From Sesamum alatum (taxonomy: Eukaryota > Streptophyta > Magnoliopsida > Lamiales > Pedaliaceae): DNA of 64,000 nucleotides. The DNA is taken from NCBI GenBank assembly GCA_034509735.1, contig JACGWO010000003.1:6572001-6636000 (forward strand), read 5' to 3'. The translations under genes and the position numbers were made by a program. The notes under the pieces are model-generated. The model saw only the letters and a list, made by a program, of their open reading frames with translations, was not told the origin of the DNA and searched no databases. Shown in pieces: positions 1 to 11,834 of this stretch (position 1 is its first letter; the number at the start of each line of letters is the position of its first letter).

Positions 1-685
1 AGAGAGAGAGAGAATTCCTAACACATAAGGCAAGATAGACACATATAGCCGAAAACTCGAGGGAGAACTGCTTTCAATTTTTCGGCCATTTCCTTCCTTA
101 ATTGAAAGAGTTTACTCCTTCATCTTTCCTTCTCGAGGACCAAGTAAATGATGGGCTAGTCCTAGACTTTAAAAGATAGATTGGGCTTTAAAACTAAATG
201 ACCATTTAATTAGTTTCTCTAAAGCCCAAACATCATTTTAAGAGGGTAGTTAAATTCAACAATATTAATTTAAAAGCCCAGCTTAACTTATTTAATCCCA
301 TTGAATAAACTAAGCATATTACAAATTAATTAATCTTATTAACTAATGTGGTCCAACTCAAAAAATTCCTATTAGTTTAATCCCATTAGTTAATCTTGGG
401 ATTCCATCATATAGGATCTCCAAACAAATAGTTATATTATTCACACTACAATTAATTTAAACACTTTAAATTAATTGTTATCTATTAGAATTTATTCAAT
501 AATTAATTCTCCTCCTTTGATAGGGATTTGTGTGTGACCCTTTAGATTCACCTTCAGGTACACTTGGGTTTGTGTCAACCATACAATTTAATTTGACAAC
601 TAATTTGCTCTAGATTAATTAAATCATATTTAATTAGCCACTCCTGATTAACTCTTTAATTTAGGAATACCCATTACCATGATTG
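1..685 (-). mobile_element. LTR copy A, first segment (reverse)
   Basis: Diverged reverse-oriented LTR related to the 2.2-kb copia LTR family of this window. It carries the family block of an AAATT-rich tract followed by 'gtgtgaccctttag' and 'acttgggtttgtgtc' (about 528-580), also seen at about 3294, 32090 and 33875. The copy runs in from before the window. It breaks at 685, where copy B starts, and resumes at about 21341 with the expected next family sequence (gtcgtctagcaac). An (AG)n run lies at the very start. No ORF of interest. Confidence 0.6.
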
Positions 686-1119
686 TGAAGGAACCAGTAC
701 AAGCCCGGGACGTTAAATGAGCAACAAAAGCAATAAATAAAATAATAAACAAGATCATATCCCATGTCAACCGGTTCGTACACTTGCACACCAACTAGTT
801 GATGTGAGTCAAAGGGTAAATACTACTTTGAGAGAAGTGGAGTGTCCTAACTTCAAAAGTCTCCTCCAACAATGGTTTCTTACTTTGTCCACACAAGAGC
901 AAAGTTATGATTTCTTTAGCAAGTGCACACAAAATACTAACTTGTGTCTCTTTGAGCCTTGCTAGAAACTCAAGAGAGTGGGACTAGAACAATACTTCTA
1001 TGAAGTAGAAAGTGTTCTAGGTTTCTTAAAAAACCTTAAATGAATTTCAAGCTCTTAAGTAAAGGATGGAAGATAAGCTTTGGAGGACAAAGAGAGATGC
1101 ATGAGAGAAAGGGAGCAAG

Positions 1120-1153
<34 letters not shown>

Positions 1154-1753
1154 TACTCCACAAAGGCTCCAAACCCTCTATATACAGAGGTGGTGGTTCA
1201 TTCAAGTCAATGGTAGGTGAACTCTACTCATGAGGATGCAAACCATTAATCAAGGGTCTTTAATGCATGGCAGGTCCTTGTGGTCTCTTGAGACTTGACC
1301 ACAATTTGAATTAAACACACTTTTATATTGGATTAGTAATTAATTGATCTAACCAATTAATTTAAATCCACATCAAATCATTTATTTAATTCTTAGACCT
1401 AAGATTAAATTAATTAATCCCAAAATCCAATTAATTATCACTTTGGATTTTCTGTCACATAGGACCTCAATTAGATAATCTAATTATTAAAATGAATAAT
1501 TTAAACTCCTTTAAATTAATCCATTCTTTCTTCCAGAATTAATTCAATAATTAATTTTCATCCAAAATTGATTCCCCAATTCATTTCCCACAAATCGTTA
1601 GTGTTTTGTGCATAACCCTTGTTGGTCCACCTTCATCTAGACTTGGGTTTATATCCCATATACAATGTAGTTAGGCAATTAAATTGCTCTAGACTAATTA
1701 AATTATATTTAATTAATGACTCTCGTCATACGTTTGTCATCAATGAAACTCGA
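686..1753 (-). mobile_element. LTR copy B, first segment (reverse)
   Basis: A second diverged reverse LTR starts at 686 (tgaaggaaccag...gcccggga), matching the tgaaggacaagcgg...gcccggga start of the family seen at 30905 and 32687. It contains a (TA)n tract and the block around 1600-1650. It is interrupted at 1753 by the Athila-like element and continues at 16962, 17885 and 21234. The flanks gattg (681-685) and gcttg (about 21336-21340) could be its decayed target duplication. Confidence 0.55.
1125..1153. repeat. (TA)n microsatellite
   Basis: Alternating TA run with one C interruption at its left end, inside LTR copy B. Confidence 0.9.
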
Positions 1754-2123
1754 TGATAGGATGTGTTTTATCACTCAAATGTATGTTTACTTGGGGTATT
1801 ATAGATCTAATTCTCTGCATTGATAATTGAACTATGCATCTTTTTAGTGAATGATCGATTTTGACACATTGTGAAGGAAATGGGGTGAAAAAGCTCTAAA
1901 AGAAGCTGAAAAGTGATCAAGGGAAGTTGAACACAAATCCGACCTGAGAAGTCATTAAGGCGTGATCATGCCCTATTCAGTAACCAAGTCTGTGCGAGAA
2001 AGAAGATTTGGAAAGATTTTTACTGCGATTTATTTCCTTTTCCAGAATAAAAGTTGAAAGGCAAGAGGAACACGTTTTTGGAGCTATAAAAAGGGGTCTT
2101 AAGGCTGAAGATCAGCATCAAAT
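1754..2123 (+). repeat. Athila 5' LTR, segment 1
   Basis: Aligns with 15760-16130 of the 3' LTR from its first base (tgataggatgtg). It includes the palindromic ggcgtgatcatgcc motif at about 1949. Broken at 2123 by the long-LTR copia element. Confidence 0.9.
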
Positions 2124-4322
2124 TGAAGGAAAGCGGATCGGCCCGGGAATGTGGCGGAAGCGCGGTGGAGGTAAAAACTTGCAGAATAAAAGAATTTAAA
2201 TCGCGTTCAAGGGTGTTCCCTTGAACGTTCCCGAGCTATCGGTGTATAAACGCGGAATATAAAACATATATAAAATAAATAAGCAGTCATGACTATAGAA
2301 TAAAGAAGCAACCGAGAGCATACATATAAATCGGAATACCTTTCTCAATTTTGTATTTTGATCGGCTACACGCATTGATTCCTCTCGACGTTCATCCATG
2401 CAAGGTCCCAACGTAGAGACCCTCTAACGTAGTCCACACCACACCGGGAGAGATCTCGTTTTTCTTGCTAGAAAAAAACGGATCTAGAGGATGAAATCAA
2501 AGAAGAGATTACACTATCAAATTAGTGTTCCTTCTTGATCTTACTTTGTCCTTCAATTGATCATAGGTCAATGAAGCAACAAAGAGGATTTTGAGAGTAG
2601 AGAGAGTGAGAGAGTGTATGGAGAGTTTTCATCTTTTTCCTAGAAAAAGATGAATAGTGAAATTCTTCATCAATAGGTGTTAGTATATCATATATATACA
2701 TAATTAATGTGATTATTGGAATGTGTCTAGGTTCATCCAAGGATGTCTAGGTACATCCCAATCAATCACCATCAATTCTTCAATCAAGCCTACCAACTTT
2801 TAAGGTATGATCAAATCATACCAAAAGGGAAGGGCTTGATTGGAGTTGATTTGTTTCTTACCAAAAGAGACAAGTCAACTAACACCTAGCATCCAACATG
2901 GCTGATTTTTGCTCCCTCCAAGGTGGCAATTTTTGGCCATACTTATCTTGGGAAGAAGTCCAACTTCTTCCTATTCCATAAATGGAATTAACACACCTCT
3001 CGGGTCAAAATTTAACGGACTGGGTTCTACCATAATCCAATTACGACGAACCTAAAAATTAAATCCAATTTAATTTAATGTCCACTTAAATAATTCCCGT
3101 TGATCTTTTAATCCAATTAAAAGATCCAATATCTTTACTTTCCATATTAATCAATAAATCCTATTTACCGATTAAACGAGGGCCCGATACAATATCGGCC
3201 CGTCCATACAATGGACAATCCCTTAAGTAATCCAATTACTTATCATCCTCTAAAATTAACTCCAAGTCAATTCCTTCACCTCCTCGGTGATTTTTGTGTG
3301 ACCCTTTAGGTTCATCCTCAGCTAGACTTGGGCTCGTGTCCAACAGGAGCCCGTCACCATGGGTGGCCGTCTAGCAACGGTCCATGGCACTAGAGACTAG
3401 GTGAATGTTGCCGTGAACATTTAGGCGCCCATTCCATACGAGTACGGTCCTACTGTCGGTCGTCTCCCGGCCTTAGTCTAGGGTATGGAATTGGGCGTCG
3501 ATTCCCATCCTTGACTAGGCAACTATGCTTCATACCCGAGATGCGTTTACTCTATCGATCGACGTAGGAAACCCTTTCCTACTCAATCAATTGCTATGGC
3601 CATAGACTTTTAGAGTCTAAACCATCTCAGAGTGTATAGGAGACATCACCGTCATGTACTGACAGGGGACAGATCCTATCTTGGAATCCACCGTCCTCGC
3701 TACATACTCCAACTGCACTGGACAAGGCTTATAATGACCATCATACAAAATGATCACCTCTCGCCAGATCCAAGATACAGTCTTTATATGCATGTGACTG
3801 CCATGATTCCTCAAGTCTGAGGACTAATCCCGTACTATCGGAACCGGGAATTCCAGTCATACCGACCAAGCCTCCAAGGCTTCCATATGATAATTCCCGT
3901 AAGTCACTTCAGTCAGTCGACCACCTTGTCAACTAACCCACTAAAATTGCATAGACGACCTTCGTCTGTTGCCAATGAAACTCGACACTCACCCAGTGAA
4001 TGCAATACTTAGTGCAAGTCTCAATAGGACACTTGATGCCCAGTCTCGAGGTCCTCGACTTGGAATGTTTCAGACCAACCCTCAGAAGTTGGTTTCATAG
4101 CCGCCATCCAATGCGCAGCCCAACTACATGGGTTATCCAATTGGTCTGTGGGCATTTGTTGTGACGTTGAAACGCCGTTCAACGTTAGGAGTAAGCACAA
4201 CAAACACAGTGCCAGTGATGAATACTTACTCTATTCATCAGGATATTATTGTATTAATAAAGATTGACGAATAGTTCCCAAAACCGCCAATCCAATTGGC
4301 TTTTTGGTCACCTATTCTAACA
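2124..4322 (-). repeat. 3' LTR of the 2.2-kb copia LTR family (reverse)
   Basis: Starts tgaaggaaagcgg and ends cacctattctaaca, the two ends shared with the solo LTRs at 24198, 30905 and 32687. Its length of 2199 bp is close to theirs (about 2230 bp). It carries internal tracts shared with them, for example 'tagcaacggtccatggcac' near 3371. Confidence 0.88.
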
Positions 4323-6128
4323 ATCTCCCACTTGACCTCAAAGCCAATTACCCATGTAATGCAGAACCTTCTGAGAATGAGTAATCTGTGATACCCGCTC
4401 AGCCTTGCAGGTCTACTTTATTTTTCTGCCGAGGTAATACGGTCCAACCGTATCTCACCTCTTCCTACCATCACTACCTGATGATGGTGGCTGTCTAAGA
4501 ATTTTCCATGGATCTTGTGATGAGATCTCGGGCCCAAAAGGCTTTAGCCATAGCCTGGTTGTCAACCTCAAGGCAACTACTGGCTCGGCCGTGCTAGGCA
4601 CTACATCCATCCAATGGGTGCTATTTTCATCCAAACCACTTTCCAAAAACAACTTCCAAAGTTGGCATATATTCGACCTTCATGATGAAATGTCGTGGTA
4701 TACTGCTTGGAACCTTTCCAAGCTACCACACTCACCATTAAGTCTGAACATACATAGGTATTGAGACTAAATATTACTCACATGATTCTAGAAGCTAGTA
4801 TCTCTATAGCCTTCTAGAACCAACTCTCCATAAACCGTGCATCGAGAACACTTCTCCAATCCTTATTCAGGTGTTAAAGACTACTCTCAACTGTTGTCTA
4901 TTGCCTCGTCGGTACACACCCGATATCCGTTGTTATGTACGATGCATAAACAACATCAGGCCTTGTGCACCGAACATCATACCCATGCTGCGTACGGCAA
5001 AGACATAGAGGATGTAAACATCTAAGCTTCCTCATTAGTCAATGGTGACTAAGTTTTGAACAGCTTGGCCCTATTCATGGAGAATTGCGTGAACAATGCT
5101 CGTGTTTCTAGTGTTTCTTAACATCTTAATTTCATTCCAAATGAATAAGACGTTACACACTTAACACTTGGAAGACTACCACACTCCCACTGACAGCAAT
5201 GCTCGTTATTGACCGAGTCATACATCGTATGGTTTCGTCAAAACGAATATTCCAGTTACATGAAATCTCAAACCCAGTTTGAATTTCAAGACAGATCCCA
5301 CGGTTCCAAGCCATTGATCCAATCCCAATGTCGAACATCGCTTCTCCATATGTCCTTTGGATCATGCTCCAATTGACTGGTCGGACCCAGAAACCTGTAC
5401 TCATTAGGTATCTAAGGTATTCTGGTCGTCCCTAGGAGGACTATTCCAGTGGGAAATAACCTGATGTTTGCATTTATTTTGCACTAAACCTATACAAATC
5501 AAACACTGGGTCTAGTCTGTCTTCCTACTAGTCCCTTGACGTATGCGGGACCATCCCATATACTAAAGAACTTTGTAGGATACAGGTTTTCCAAACCATA
5601 TCCAATATGGTAACTAGATCATGACTTTAAGAAAGTGCATGTTTCTCAACCTAGCAACTTTCAAGTCCATGTCTAGATGGGCTAAGGTAAATTCAGTGAA
5701 ATACCCAGCGAACCAAGTCCAACTGGGTTTGTTTTCTCCCTTATCAGAGACCATTCATCCATGGCCGCTTCAAGAAGAATTTCACTGATTGAGAATTCCA
5801 TTCTCATTCGGATATTCGAGAACTCCCATTGAATACACATCCTCTCGATCTAATCAAAAGGTAACCAATTTGATTCACCACTCCAAGTCTAATACCCCGA
5901 ACCTACCAAAGGTTCTTAGACTTGTGAATCCTCTTTCAGTCTTGTGTATTCAGTAACCTTTCGGATATCCTTTTTGGATCAAATCCAATAGGGTATTGGC
6001 GCTCCCACTAAATACACACTCTCTCGATCTAATCAAAAAGAGACCAGTTTGGTTCACCACTCCAAGTCTAATTCCCCGAACCTACCAAAGGTTCTTAGAC
6101 TTGTGAACCCTCTTCTGGTCCTATGTAT
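4323..6128 (-). mobile_element. Non-coding internal region of the long-LTR copia element
   Basis: Internal sequence between the purine tract and the pre-integrase remnant. ORFs here are short and broken in all frames. I recognise no pol domain on either strand. The one clear structure is a tandem repeat near 5832-6180. Confidence 0.5.
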
Positions 6129-6180
6129 TCAGTAATCCACAGAAGTCTTTTTGAATCCAATCCAATAGACTATCGACAAG
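5832..6180. repeat. Two-copy tandem repeat of about 179 bp
   Basis: The block starting 'aatacacat' at 5832 recurs from 6011 with the same order of sub-blocks: ctctcgatctaatcaaaa, ccactccaagtctaat, ccgaacctaccaaaggttct. The copies differ at scattered bases and do not code for anything recognisable. Confidence 0.8.
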
Positions 6181-6362
6181 TCCACTTTGTCTACAAAATG
6201 GCTCTTTAGTCTTTTCCTCTTCAGAGAAGATTTGCAAGCTAGCAGATCCAAATCATCTATTGCTAGACTCTTTGGATCTTCCAACTTCCTCATCCTTAAC
6301 TTAAAAGGATACTGACCTAGCCATGGATGCCAAATCCGTAAGTTCATCTTGATTATATCCAT
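6129..6362 (-). pseudogene. Copia GAG-pre-integrase remnant
   Basis: The minus-strand frame reads RMRKLEDPKSLAIDDLDLL followed by CKSSLKRKRLKSHF. This resembles the copia GAG-pre-integrase pattern of a basic 'R-KL-..-L-DDL' stretch followed by C-x2-C-x-GK. The second cysteine and the GK are lost, so the zinc site is dead. It lies downstream of the zinc-knuckle remnant in the same orientation, as expected in a copia polyprotein. Assigned by pattern only. Confidence 0.45.
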
Positions 6363-6754
6363 TTTTAGTCATTTGTTTTGAGTACTCATAATCCAATTAT
6401 GGGACAGTGTCAAGTGTTTATGTACCAAGCCTAGCAGATAAGAATCACCATTCTTTGTCAAATAAAAGTAATTTTATTGATCAAATTATTGTATCCAAAA
6501 TTGTCCAACAATAAATGGAATATATTTTGATCATGCTAGATTACATAATCCCGCAGACACAATCTTAACATGATCACTACTAAGCCTAACTAGTCCTTAG
6601 TCTTTGCAGCAATAGTTTCGCCATTGCTAGACCTTAGGATCGTCTGTCTTACCTTTTTATTCCTTATCATCACCTGTGAACCATTCACAGGTTATGAACG
6701 ACTGGTATCCAATACCAAAGAATAGAACAGTGATTATGTTGATACTCAATTCAA

Positions 6755-6975
6755 ATGTCACCTTCATTGGAGAGGGGCTTTAGGAAACTCCCTCTTCCAA
6801 TGTCCCTTTTCTCACAGTTAATGCAAACATCATTCGGAAGCTCTGACTGCGGAACCCTTTTTCTTTTTCCTTTACCCCCGCCCAACAGTGTAATAGGAGC
6901 ACTCAAAGTGCTGGTAGCGGCTGATGTTGTTGGAGCCTTCTTCCACTTCCTGCGTCCGGCACCTTTGCCTTTCGC
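6755..6975 (-). pseudogene. Copia gag zinc-knuckle remnant
   Basis: The minus strand encodes a basic Gly/Lys/Arg-rich stretch and then CINCEKR, after which a frame change gives GHWKRE. Together these make a CCHC knuckle (C-x2-C-x4-H-x4-C) with one frame break and the last cysteine changed. The pattern is typical of copia gag, where a KGK-rich linker precedes the knuckle. The piece ends at the junction with the Athila LTR. Confidence 0.55.
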
Positions 6976-7572
6976 TTCAGATTTATTGTGAATAGAATGA
7001 TTATTAATGATAGATCTGACAATTTGATTCGATATTAATTGTTCTACTGCTATCCATGGGTTCAGTGATCCGTAATTGTCATAAATGAATGGTATGAGTA
7101 GCAAGCAAGTTTATTATGTGCTTTTCATGATTGATTTGTGGGGACGAGAAAACTAGGTTTAATTGGAGCTATCTTAATAGTTTAATCTAGATTCAACTGT
7201 TTTCATTGATGCAAATGCTATTGTAGATGTGATATGGAACGCTATTGTGCCCAGTCTTGATATAATAAGTTTGAATTTAGATGCTTGAGTGAAATCCATA
7301 CAATAGGAGAACGGGAATTGATTACGGCTATCCTAATAGATTTCAAAGTTGAATGCTTGATTGTAAAATTAATGATTTTTGACCTGTGATAGACATAACG
7401 ATTGGATAATACATTCCCTTGAATTAGAATTTCTCTCTCTTGATCTCTTTGTAGTTAATTATTCTTACTTTCTATTTAGTTTATATGTATTAGTAGTTAA
7501 TTCTCATCTCATCCCCCCCCCCCCCTTTAATTACCACGACTAGGCTAAAAAATTAATTCATAGTTCCCTAGG
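6976..7572 (+). repeat. Athila 5' LTR, segment 2
   Basis: Continuation of the 5' LTR, matching about 16300-16885 of the 3' LTR (gattta...gaatgattatta...ttaattcatagttccctag). It contains a poly-C run at about 7515-7526 that the 3' LTR lacks. Broken after 7572 by the Tat-type element. Confidence 0.88.
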
Positions 7573-7580
7573 TGATAGTC

Positions 7581-8936
7581 CTAGGAAATTAATTCATAGT
7601 TCCCCGAAGCAATCTCCCGGTTGAAGTTGTCCTTCCACTTAATTTGCTCGGTTGAAGCAACTTTTAGCTTTTCTTGGCAACGCCCTAAATCTTTCCTCGC
7701 TTCCTCAAGAGCAGAATTTAGTTGCTGAATCTCCTTCTCATAGTTGCCTAGCCGCATTTCAGTAGATTCAACTAAGTTGATCACCTAAGAACACAGAAAA
7801 CCCTTCAGTGAAACACTTAACAATTAAGGAGACAAGATAGAGCACAAGGTATAAAGGGGGGAGCATACCCTAGCAGCTTCAGCCTGAAGGAGCCTAGTAA
7901 GAGTGCCATTGGAGAGGGCGCCGAGGTGCGTTACGTCATAAAGACTCACTAGATCCCTCGATTTTTTGTGGGCGAGGTCGATGTCAGCAGCATCCCAGAA
8001 GGAATAGATGTCCCCTTGCCTCTTCGTCCTATATGTCCACAAGCCTTTTCCTGCTCCATAGCGGGGGGGGGGGGGGGGGGGGTCAACTTTACCTTCCCGG
8101 GGGCGTTTAGAGACGCTGCCCTCATGAGGGGGGGAGGAGCGCCCTTCATGGCGATTTGAGCTGCCAGGGGGGTCCCTAGCCCGAGCAGGTGGAGAACGCC
8201 GACGACTGCTTTCCCCCCTCCTCGAGGGGAGCGGAGGAGGGTTGCGAGGCCTTGAAGCATTTTCCCTCTCGCGGAAGCGGTGGACGTCATGAAGAGAAAT
8301 TTTCTTTCCTGCAAGAAATCAACAAGGGAGGAGTGAGATCACGGGAAAAAAAATTTCAAAACAAGTTAGAGTGCATAAAAGACAGAATCAGGTACCAACA
8401 GGCCCTAAAGTTTTAACATCAAAGAGTCGATCGAATAGTCGAACCCCAATGAAAGACAGACGAAGATCGGAGACGGGGTCGGGCACAAGGGGCGACTCCC
8501 CCTAAGGAGCCGCCAACCCCCAGTCTAGGTCTTTTACGTATAAGAATTTTTCTTTCCAGGGAGCTTTCGAAGAAGCACCACCCTCAAGAAATTTACAACT
8601 CCCTCTGGGGTAGAAGTAGAAATAGGAGTCGTTAGGAACCTTTCTAACTGTGAATAAAGTATAGTAGGCCTCAAGGGAGGGGGTCAAGTCAAGGTCCTCC
8701 AAACGCTAGAGGAACCCCCTAAAGCATACAAAGGAGTTGAGGGTAAACTGGTTGATGCTCAAAGTAGTGGAGGTAATGATCTTTAGTAATAGACGATGCG
8801 GAGGAAGTGTAAGACCAGAAGTGAAGAAAGATAGATAAACCGTGAAGAATCCTAATGGTGGATGCTTGATCCTATCATCAACACTAGGAAGGAGAAGGGT
8901 GAACTTGGAAGAAGCGTTAATTTTAGTCTCAAGAAG
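7581..8936 (-). pseudogene. Antisense Transposase_28-type ORF, C-terminal part
   Basis: Broken minus-strand frames form the distal part of a 'putative gypsy type transposon' (Transposase_28/PF04195-like) protein. Visible are HPPLGFFTVYLSFF...GL.LPPHRLLL (about 8770-8870), then FTVRKVPNDSYFYFYPR and WKEKFLYVKD (8510-8660). A Glu/Lys/Gln-rich coiled coil ends it (7581-7784). A poly-G run at 8058-8081 and several stops and frame changes kill the frame. The N-terminal part continues at 10903-11252 beyond the solo LTR. The function of these antisense ORFs is not known. Confidence 0.6.
8058..8081. repeat. Poly-G tract
   Basis: Long uninterrupted G run within the antisense ORF. It is likely length-variable and prone to assembly error. 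Confidence 0.85.
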
Positions 8937-10902
8937 TGTTAGAATAGGTGACCATGTAAGCCAATTTTTGGCAGGAATATGTAACCTATGTCTAGACAAT
9001 TCTTTGGTATTTGATAAAACATTTATGAATAAAGAAGTGAAAATTCATATGGCAATACTTTGTTTACGTTCACTTATCTGCATTTACATTTCTGTTCACT
9101 ACGCAAACAAAGCCCACGGACTGAGTAACGTTTTTGGGGACTGGGACTACGCTTGGAGGTAGGTCCATGAAATCAGTCTCACCGAATCAGTCAGGAAATC
9201 TCCAAGTCAAGGAATCCCGAAAATGGGTACCGGGATTTCCCTTTGAGACTTGCACTAAGCATCTGCTGTCGTATTTCATCGACGGGTGACGAAGGTCGTC
9301 TAAGCAGTGTTAGTGGGTCAGCGTGCTAGGAAGCAGCTGACTGAGGTGACTCGCGGGAACCGTCTTACGGAGGGCCTTGAGTATGGTCAGCAAGGTATGA
9401 CGTGTATTCCCGGTTCCAACGGTACAGGCCAAGTCCTTTGACTTGAGGAACTACTGAGTTTACCTGTACATCAGGTCTGTATCTTAGATATGGTGAGAGA
9501 TTGCCAAAATACTCTTGAGTAGTCATAAGCCATGTCTAGTGCAGCTCGGGTGTTGACAGTTGAGTCTCATATATGCTCTGTGTCTTGTCCCTGAAATCTG
9601 TGGCCACAGTGACTGAACAGAAGGGAAAAGGTTTCCCTTGCGGCGTTTAGTGAGGACAGACCGACACTTAGGTCCAAAATGGGTACCTGCATTTTTCGTG
9701 CCCTAGACCCTAAGTGATGAGACCGAAGACAGAAGGACAAGTGTACTGTTAGAGCCTAAATGTTCATCCCCGAAAATTTCACCTAGTCTCTAGTGCCATG
9801 GACCGTTGCTAGATGGCCACCCATGGTAACGGACGGATTCTAGGAATCCGACCAAGTCTAGCTGAATGGTGAACCTAAAGAGTCACACACTATCCACACA
9901 CACACTTAGTATTTAATTTAGAATTAAATATTGGAGTAAAGGAATGATTAAATTAGATTTAATCGGGTCCTATATTTTCTTGGAGAAATTAGTTCCTTCT
10001 ATTTGATAAAGGGAATTAAATTAATAAATAGGATTTATTAAAAGGGTTGATTTAATGGGCTTAGAATAAATTATAATATTTATTTATTATATTATATTTA
10101 TTCTTTTAGCCTTTTGGAATATTTAATAGGATTTAAATATTCCATTAAATTAAAATCAACGGTTGAGATGGAAAGGGGAGATGGAAGGCTAGGATTCGTT
10201 TGACTAGGTCAAACACTAGTTTGACTAGGACTTTGACTAGGTCAAAATCCTAGTCAAATTAGGTTACTTAAAGTTTGAGTTTAAAGAGGATTAAAACTCT
10301 TCCTCTATATAAACCCCTAGCTTCCAACATTTAAGAGATTGATGATTCTAGAAACACACACACAACACATACTCTCCCTTCTCCTACCTCTCGTCCGCCC
10401 CTCTCTCTTTCTCTAGCAAGAAAATATATTTTTCTTTTGTTCTTTTTGTTCTTGGAACATCAAGAACTTAGACGAACCAATACCGTTAATTGATAACGAG
10501 TTATTGATTCGTCCACTCCAAAAATAATACTTGTTCGTTGCTAGCACGACGTGCAAGATACGTGGGTGGATCGTGTGTCACGATTTGGAGGATCTCAAGA
10601 ACGAGGTCTTGGTGCAAAACGGGGAACAACGCGAGTAGCAGTTGAAGACGAAAACGACAACGGGTAGGTCTCGTTTAAGATTTTCGTCCCTCTTTATTTT
10701 TCAACTCTATGGCCTCCATGATTTATTTAATTGTTTTATGATCATGAGATACACCGAACGCCCGGGAACCTCAAGGGCACACCCCTTGAGCGTATTCTTT
10801 AAATTAAAAGCATGCCTTTTATTTTGTAAATTTAATATGTTTAATTTTACCGCGCTTCCGCATTCGCGCAATTCCCGGGACGATCCACCGGATTTTCTTT
10901 CA
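8937..10902 (+). mobile_element. Solo LTR (copia 2.2-kb family), TSD AGAAG
   Basis: Starts TGTTAGAATAGGTGACC and ends ...TTTTCTTTCA, flanked by a perfect 5-bp duplication AGAAG (8932-8936 and 10903-10907). There is no internal region or second LTR, so it is a solo LTR left by LTR-LTR recombination. It interrupts the antisense Transposase_28-type ORF: the minus-strand frame reads up to one side and resumes on the other. At 1966 bp it is somewhat shorter than its relatives. Confidence 0.9.
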
Positions 10903-11252
10903 AGAAGATGGAACTCTTCAAGACTCATGCAACTATGGCAGTTCTCAATGTCCATAATGCGACAACGAGACTTAGAGTGGGGGGCTGAGAAAGACTCGGT
11001 CCCATCTAGACCGGAATGAACTAAATCGACTGCAAGGGGAGACAGAAGTGGGGGAGTATCTTTCGAGCTCGACCCAAAGGAAGGACTTGGTGAAATCGAA
11101 CACGCGGGGAGATTCCAAATTGCTTCAATCACCTCATGATCAAAGTCCACAATTTTCGGGCAGACAAGATGAGCGGAAGGAGACGAGAGAGGCGGCCCTC
11201 GGTCAGGGTCCGGCCGAGGCATGGCGCCTCGGCCAGATTCAGGCCGAGGCAC
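10903..11252 (-). pseudogene. Antisense Transposase_28-type ORF, N-terminal part
   Basis: The open minus-strand frame is rich in Pro, Ser and Arg at its start and runs into SCMSLEEFHLL at the solo LTR boundary. The same protein continues at 8936 on the other side. The start lies in a 30-bp tandem repeat (11213-11332), so the true initiation codon is unclear. Confidence 0.5.
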
Positions 11253-11332
11253 CTCGCCTCAGCCGGGATCTGGCCAAGGCACAGCGCCTCAAGTAGCAGC
11301 AGGTCGAGGCATGCCTCGACTCGGCCCCTGGA
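11213..11332. repeat. 30-bp tandem repeat, about four units
   Basis: GC-rich units begin ggccgaggca, ggccgaggca, ggccaaggca and ggtcgaggca at about 30-bp spacing, each with an inner gcctc. Because 30 is a multiple of 3, the repeat stays in frame in the antisense ORF. Confidence 0.75.
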
Positions 11333-11630
11333 TGCTCCCCCACGTGCTCCCTTTGGCGTCTCGCTGCGTGTTCGACATATTCTAAGGATTCTTTCGGAAT
11401 GACGTGACTATTTTCTATTGTTGGTTTAACAAAAGATGATTTTTTGAAGGTGGAAAAGAGAAATTATTGCAGAAAAAAGACGAAGAGTTAAATACCTGAG
11501 CTAACACGTTTCGACATTTTTCTGGAAGATGATTGAGACTGAAAGAGTAGATAAAACCAGATGAAGAATTCGAAGTGTCTCACCAGGTTTATATAGAAGG
11601 CAAAAGAGCCTTAGCAAATGAAGGAGTAGA

Positions 11631-11698
11631 ACAAGAAAAAAGAAGAGCCCTAGTAGAAGAAAGAACAAGAAAAAAGAAGAGCCCTAGTAGAAGGACTT
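11631..11698. repeat. 34-bp tandem duplication
   Basis: Two adjacent copies of an acaagaaaaaagaagagccc...tagtagaag unit. It lies in the untranslated part of the Tat-type element, upstream of its 3' LTR. Confidence 0.85.
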
Positions 11699-11834
11699 GT
11701 GCCAGGAGGAGTCCCAGAAGAAAAAGACTCTACACCACAAAGGAGTATTATCAATAAAGGGAAGCTGAATCCGAATCAAGTTATCTGTTAGAACTTCCAA
11801 TTTTGCTAGAAGCATTTGGAAGTTGAGGGGCTAC

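Larger units (their letters stand above)
2124..6975 (-). mobile_element. Long-LTR Ty1/copia element, reverse, 5' part lost
   Basis: Read on the minus strand, the 3' LTR is 2124-4322, preceded by a purine-rich tract (complement of 'atctcccacttgacc', 4323-4337), then internal sequence to about 6975. Decayed copia coding pieces sit in the expected order: a zinc knuckle (6755-6975) and a GAG-pre-integrase piece (6129-6362). No RT or RNase H is readable. At the right junction the Athila LTR resumes only after about 165 bp of it are missing, so a deletion removed this element's own 5' LTR. This is the only copy in the window linking the 2.2-kb LTR family to coding sequence, and it points to Ty1/copia. 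Confidence 0.72.

Noticed and set aside
6755..7104. 117-codon minus-strand frame as a host gene
   Set aside because: Its N-terminal part is Athila LTR sequence and the rest is a frame-broken copia zinc knuckle, joined at a deletion junction.
10642..11402. Several plus-strand frames (82-125 codons) with Arg/Ala repeats
   Set aside because: They overlap the solo LTR end and the 30-bp tandem repeat, antisense to the better-supported Transposase_28-type frame.
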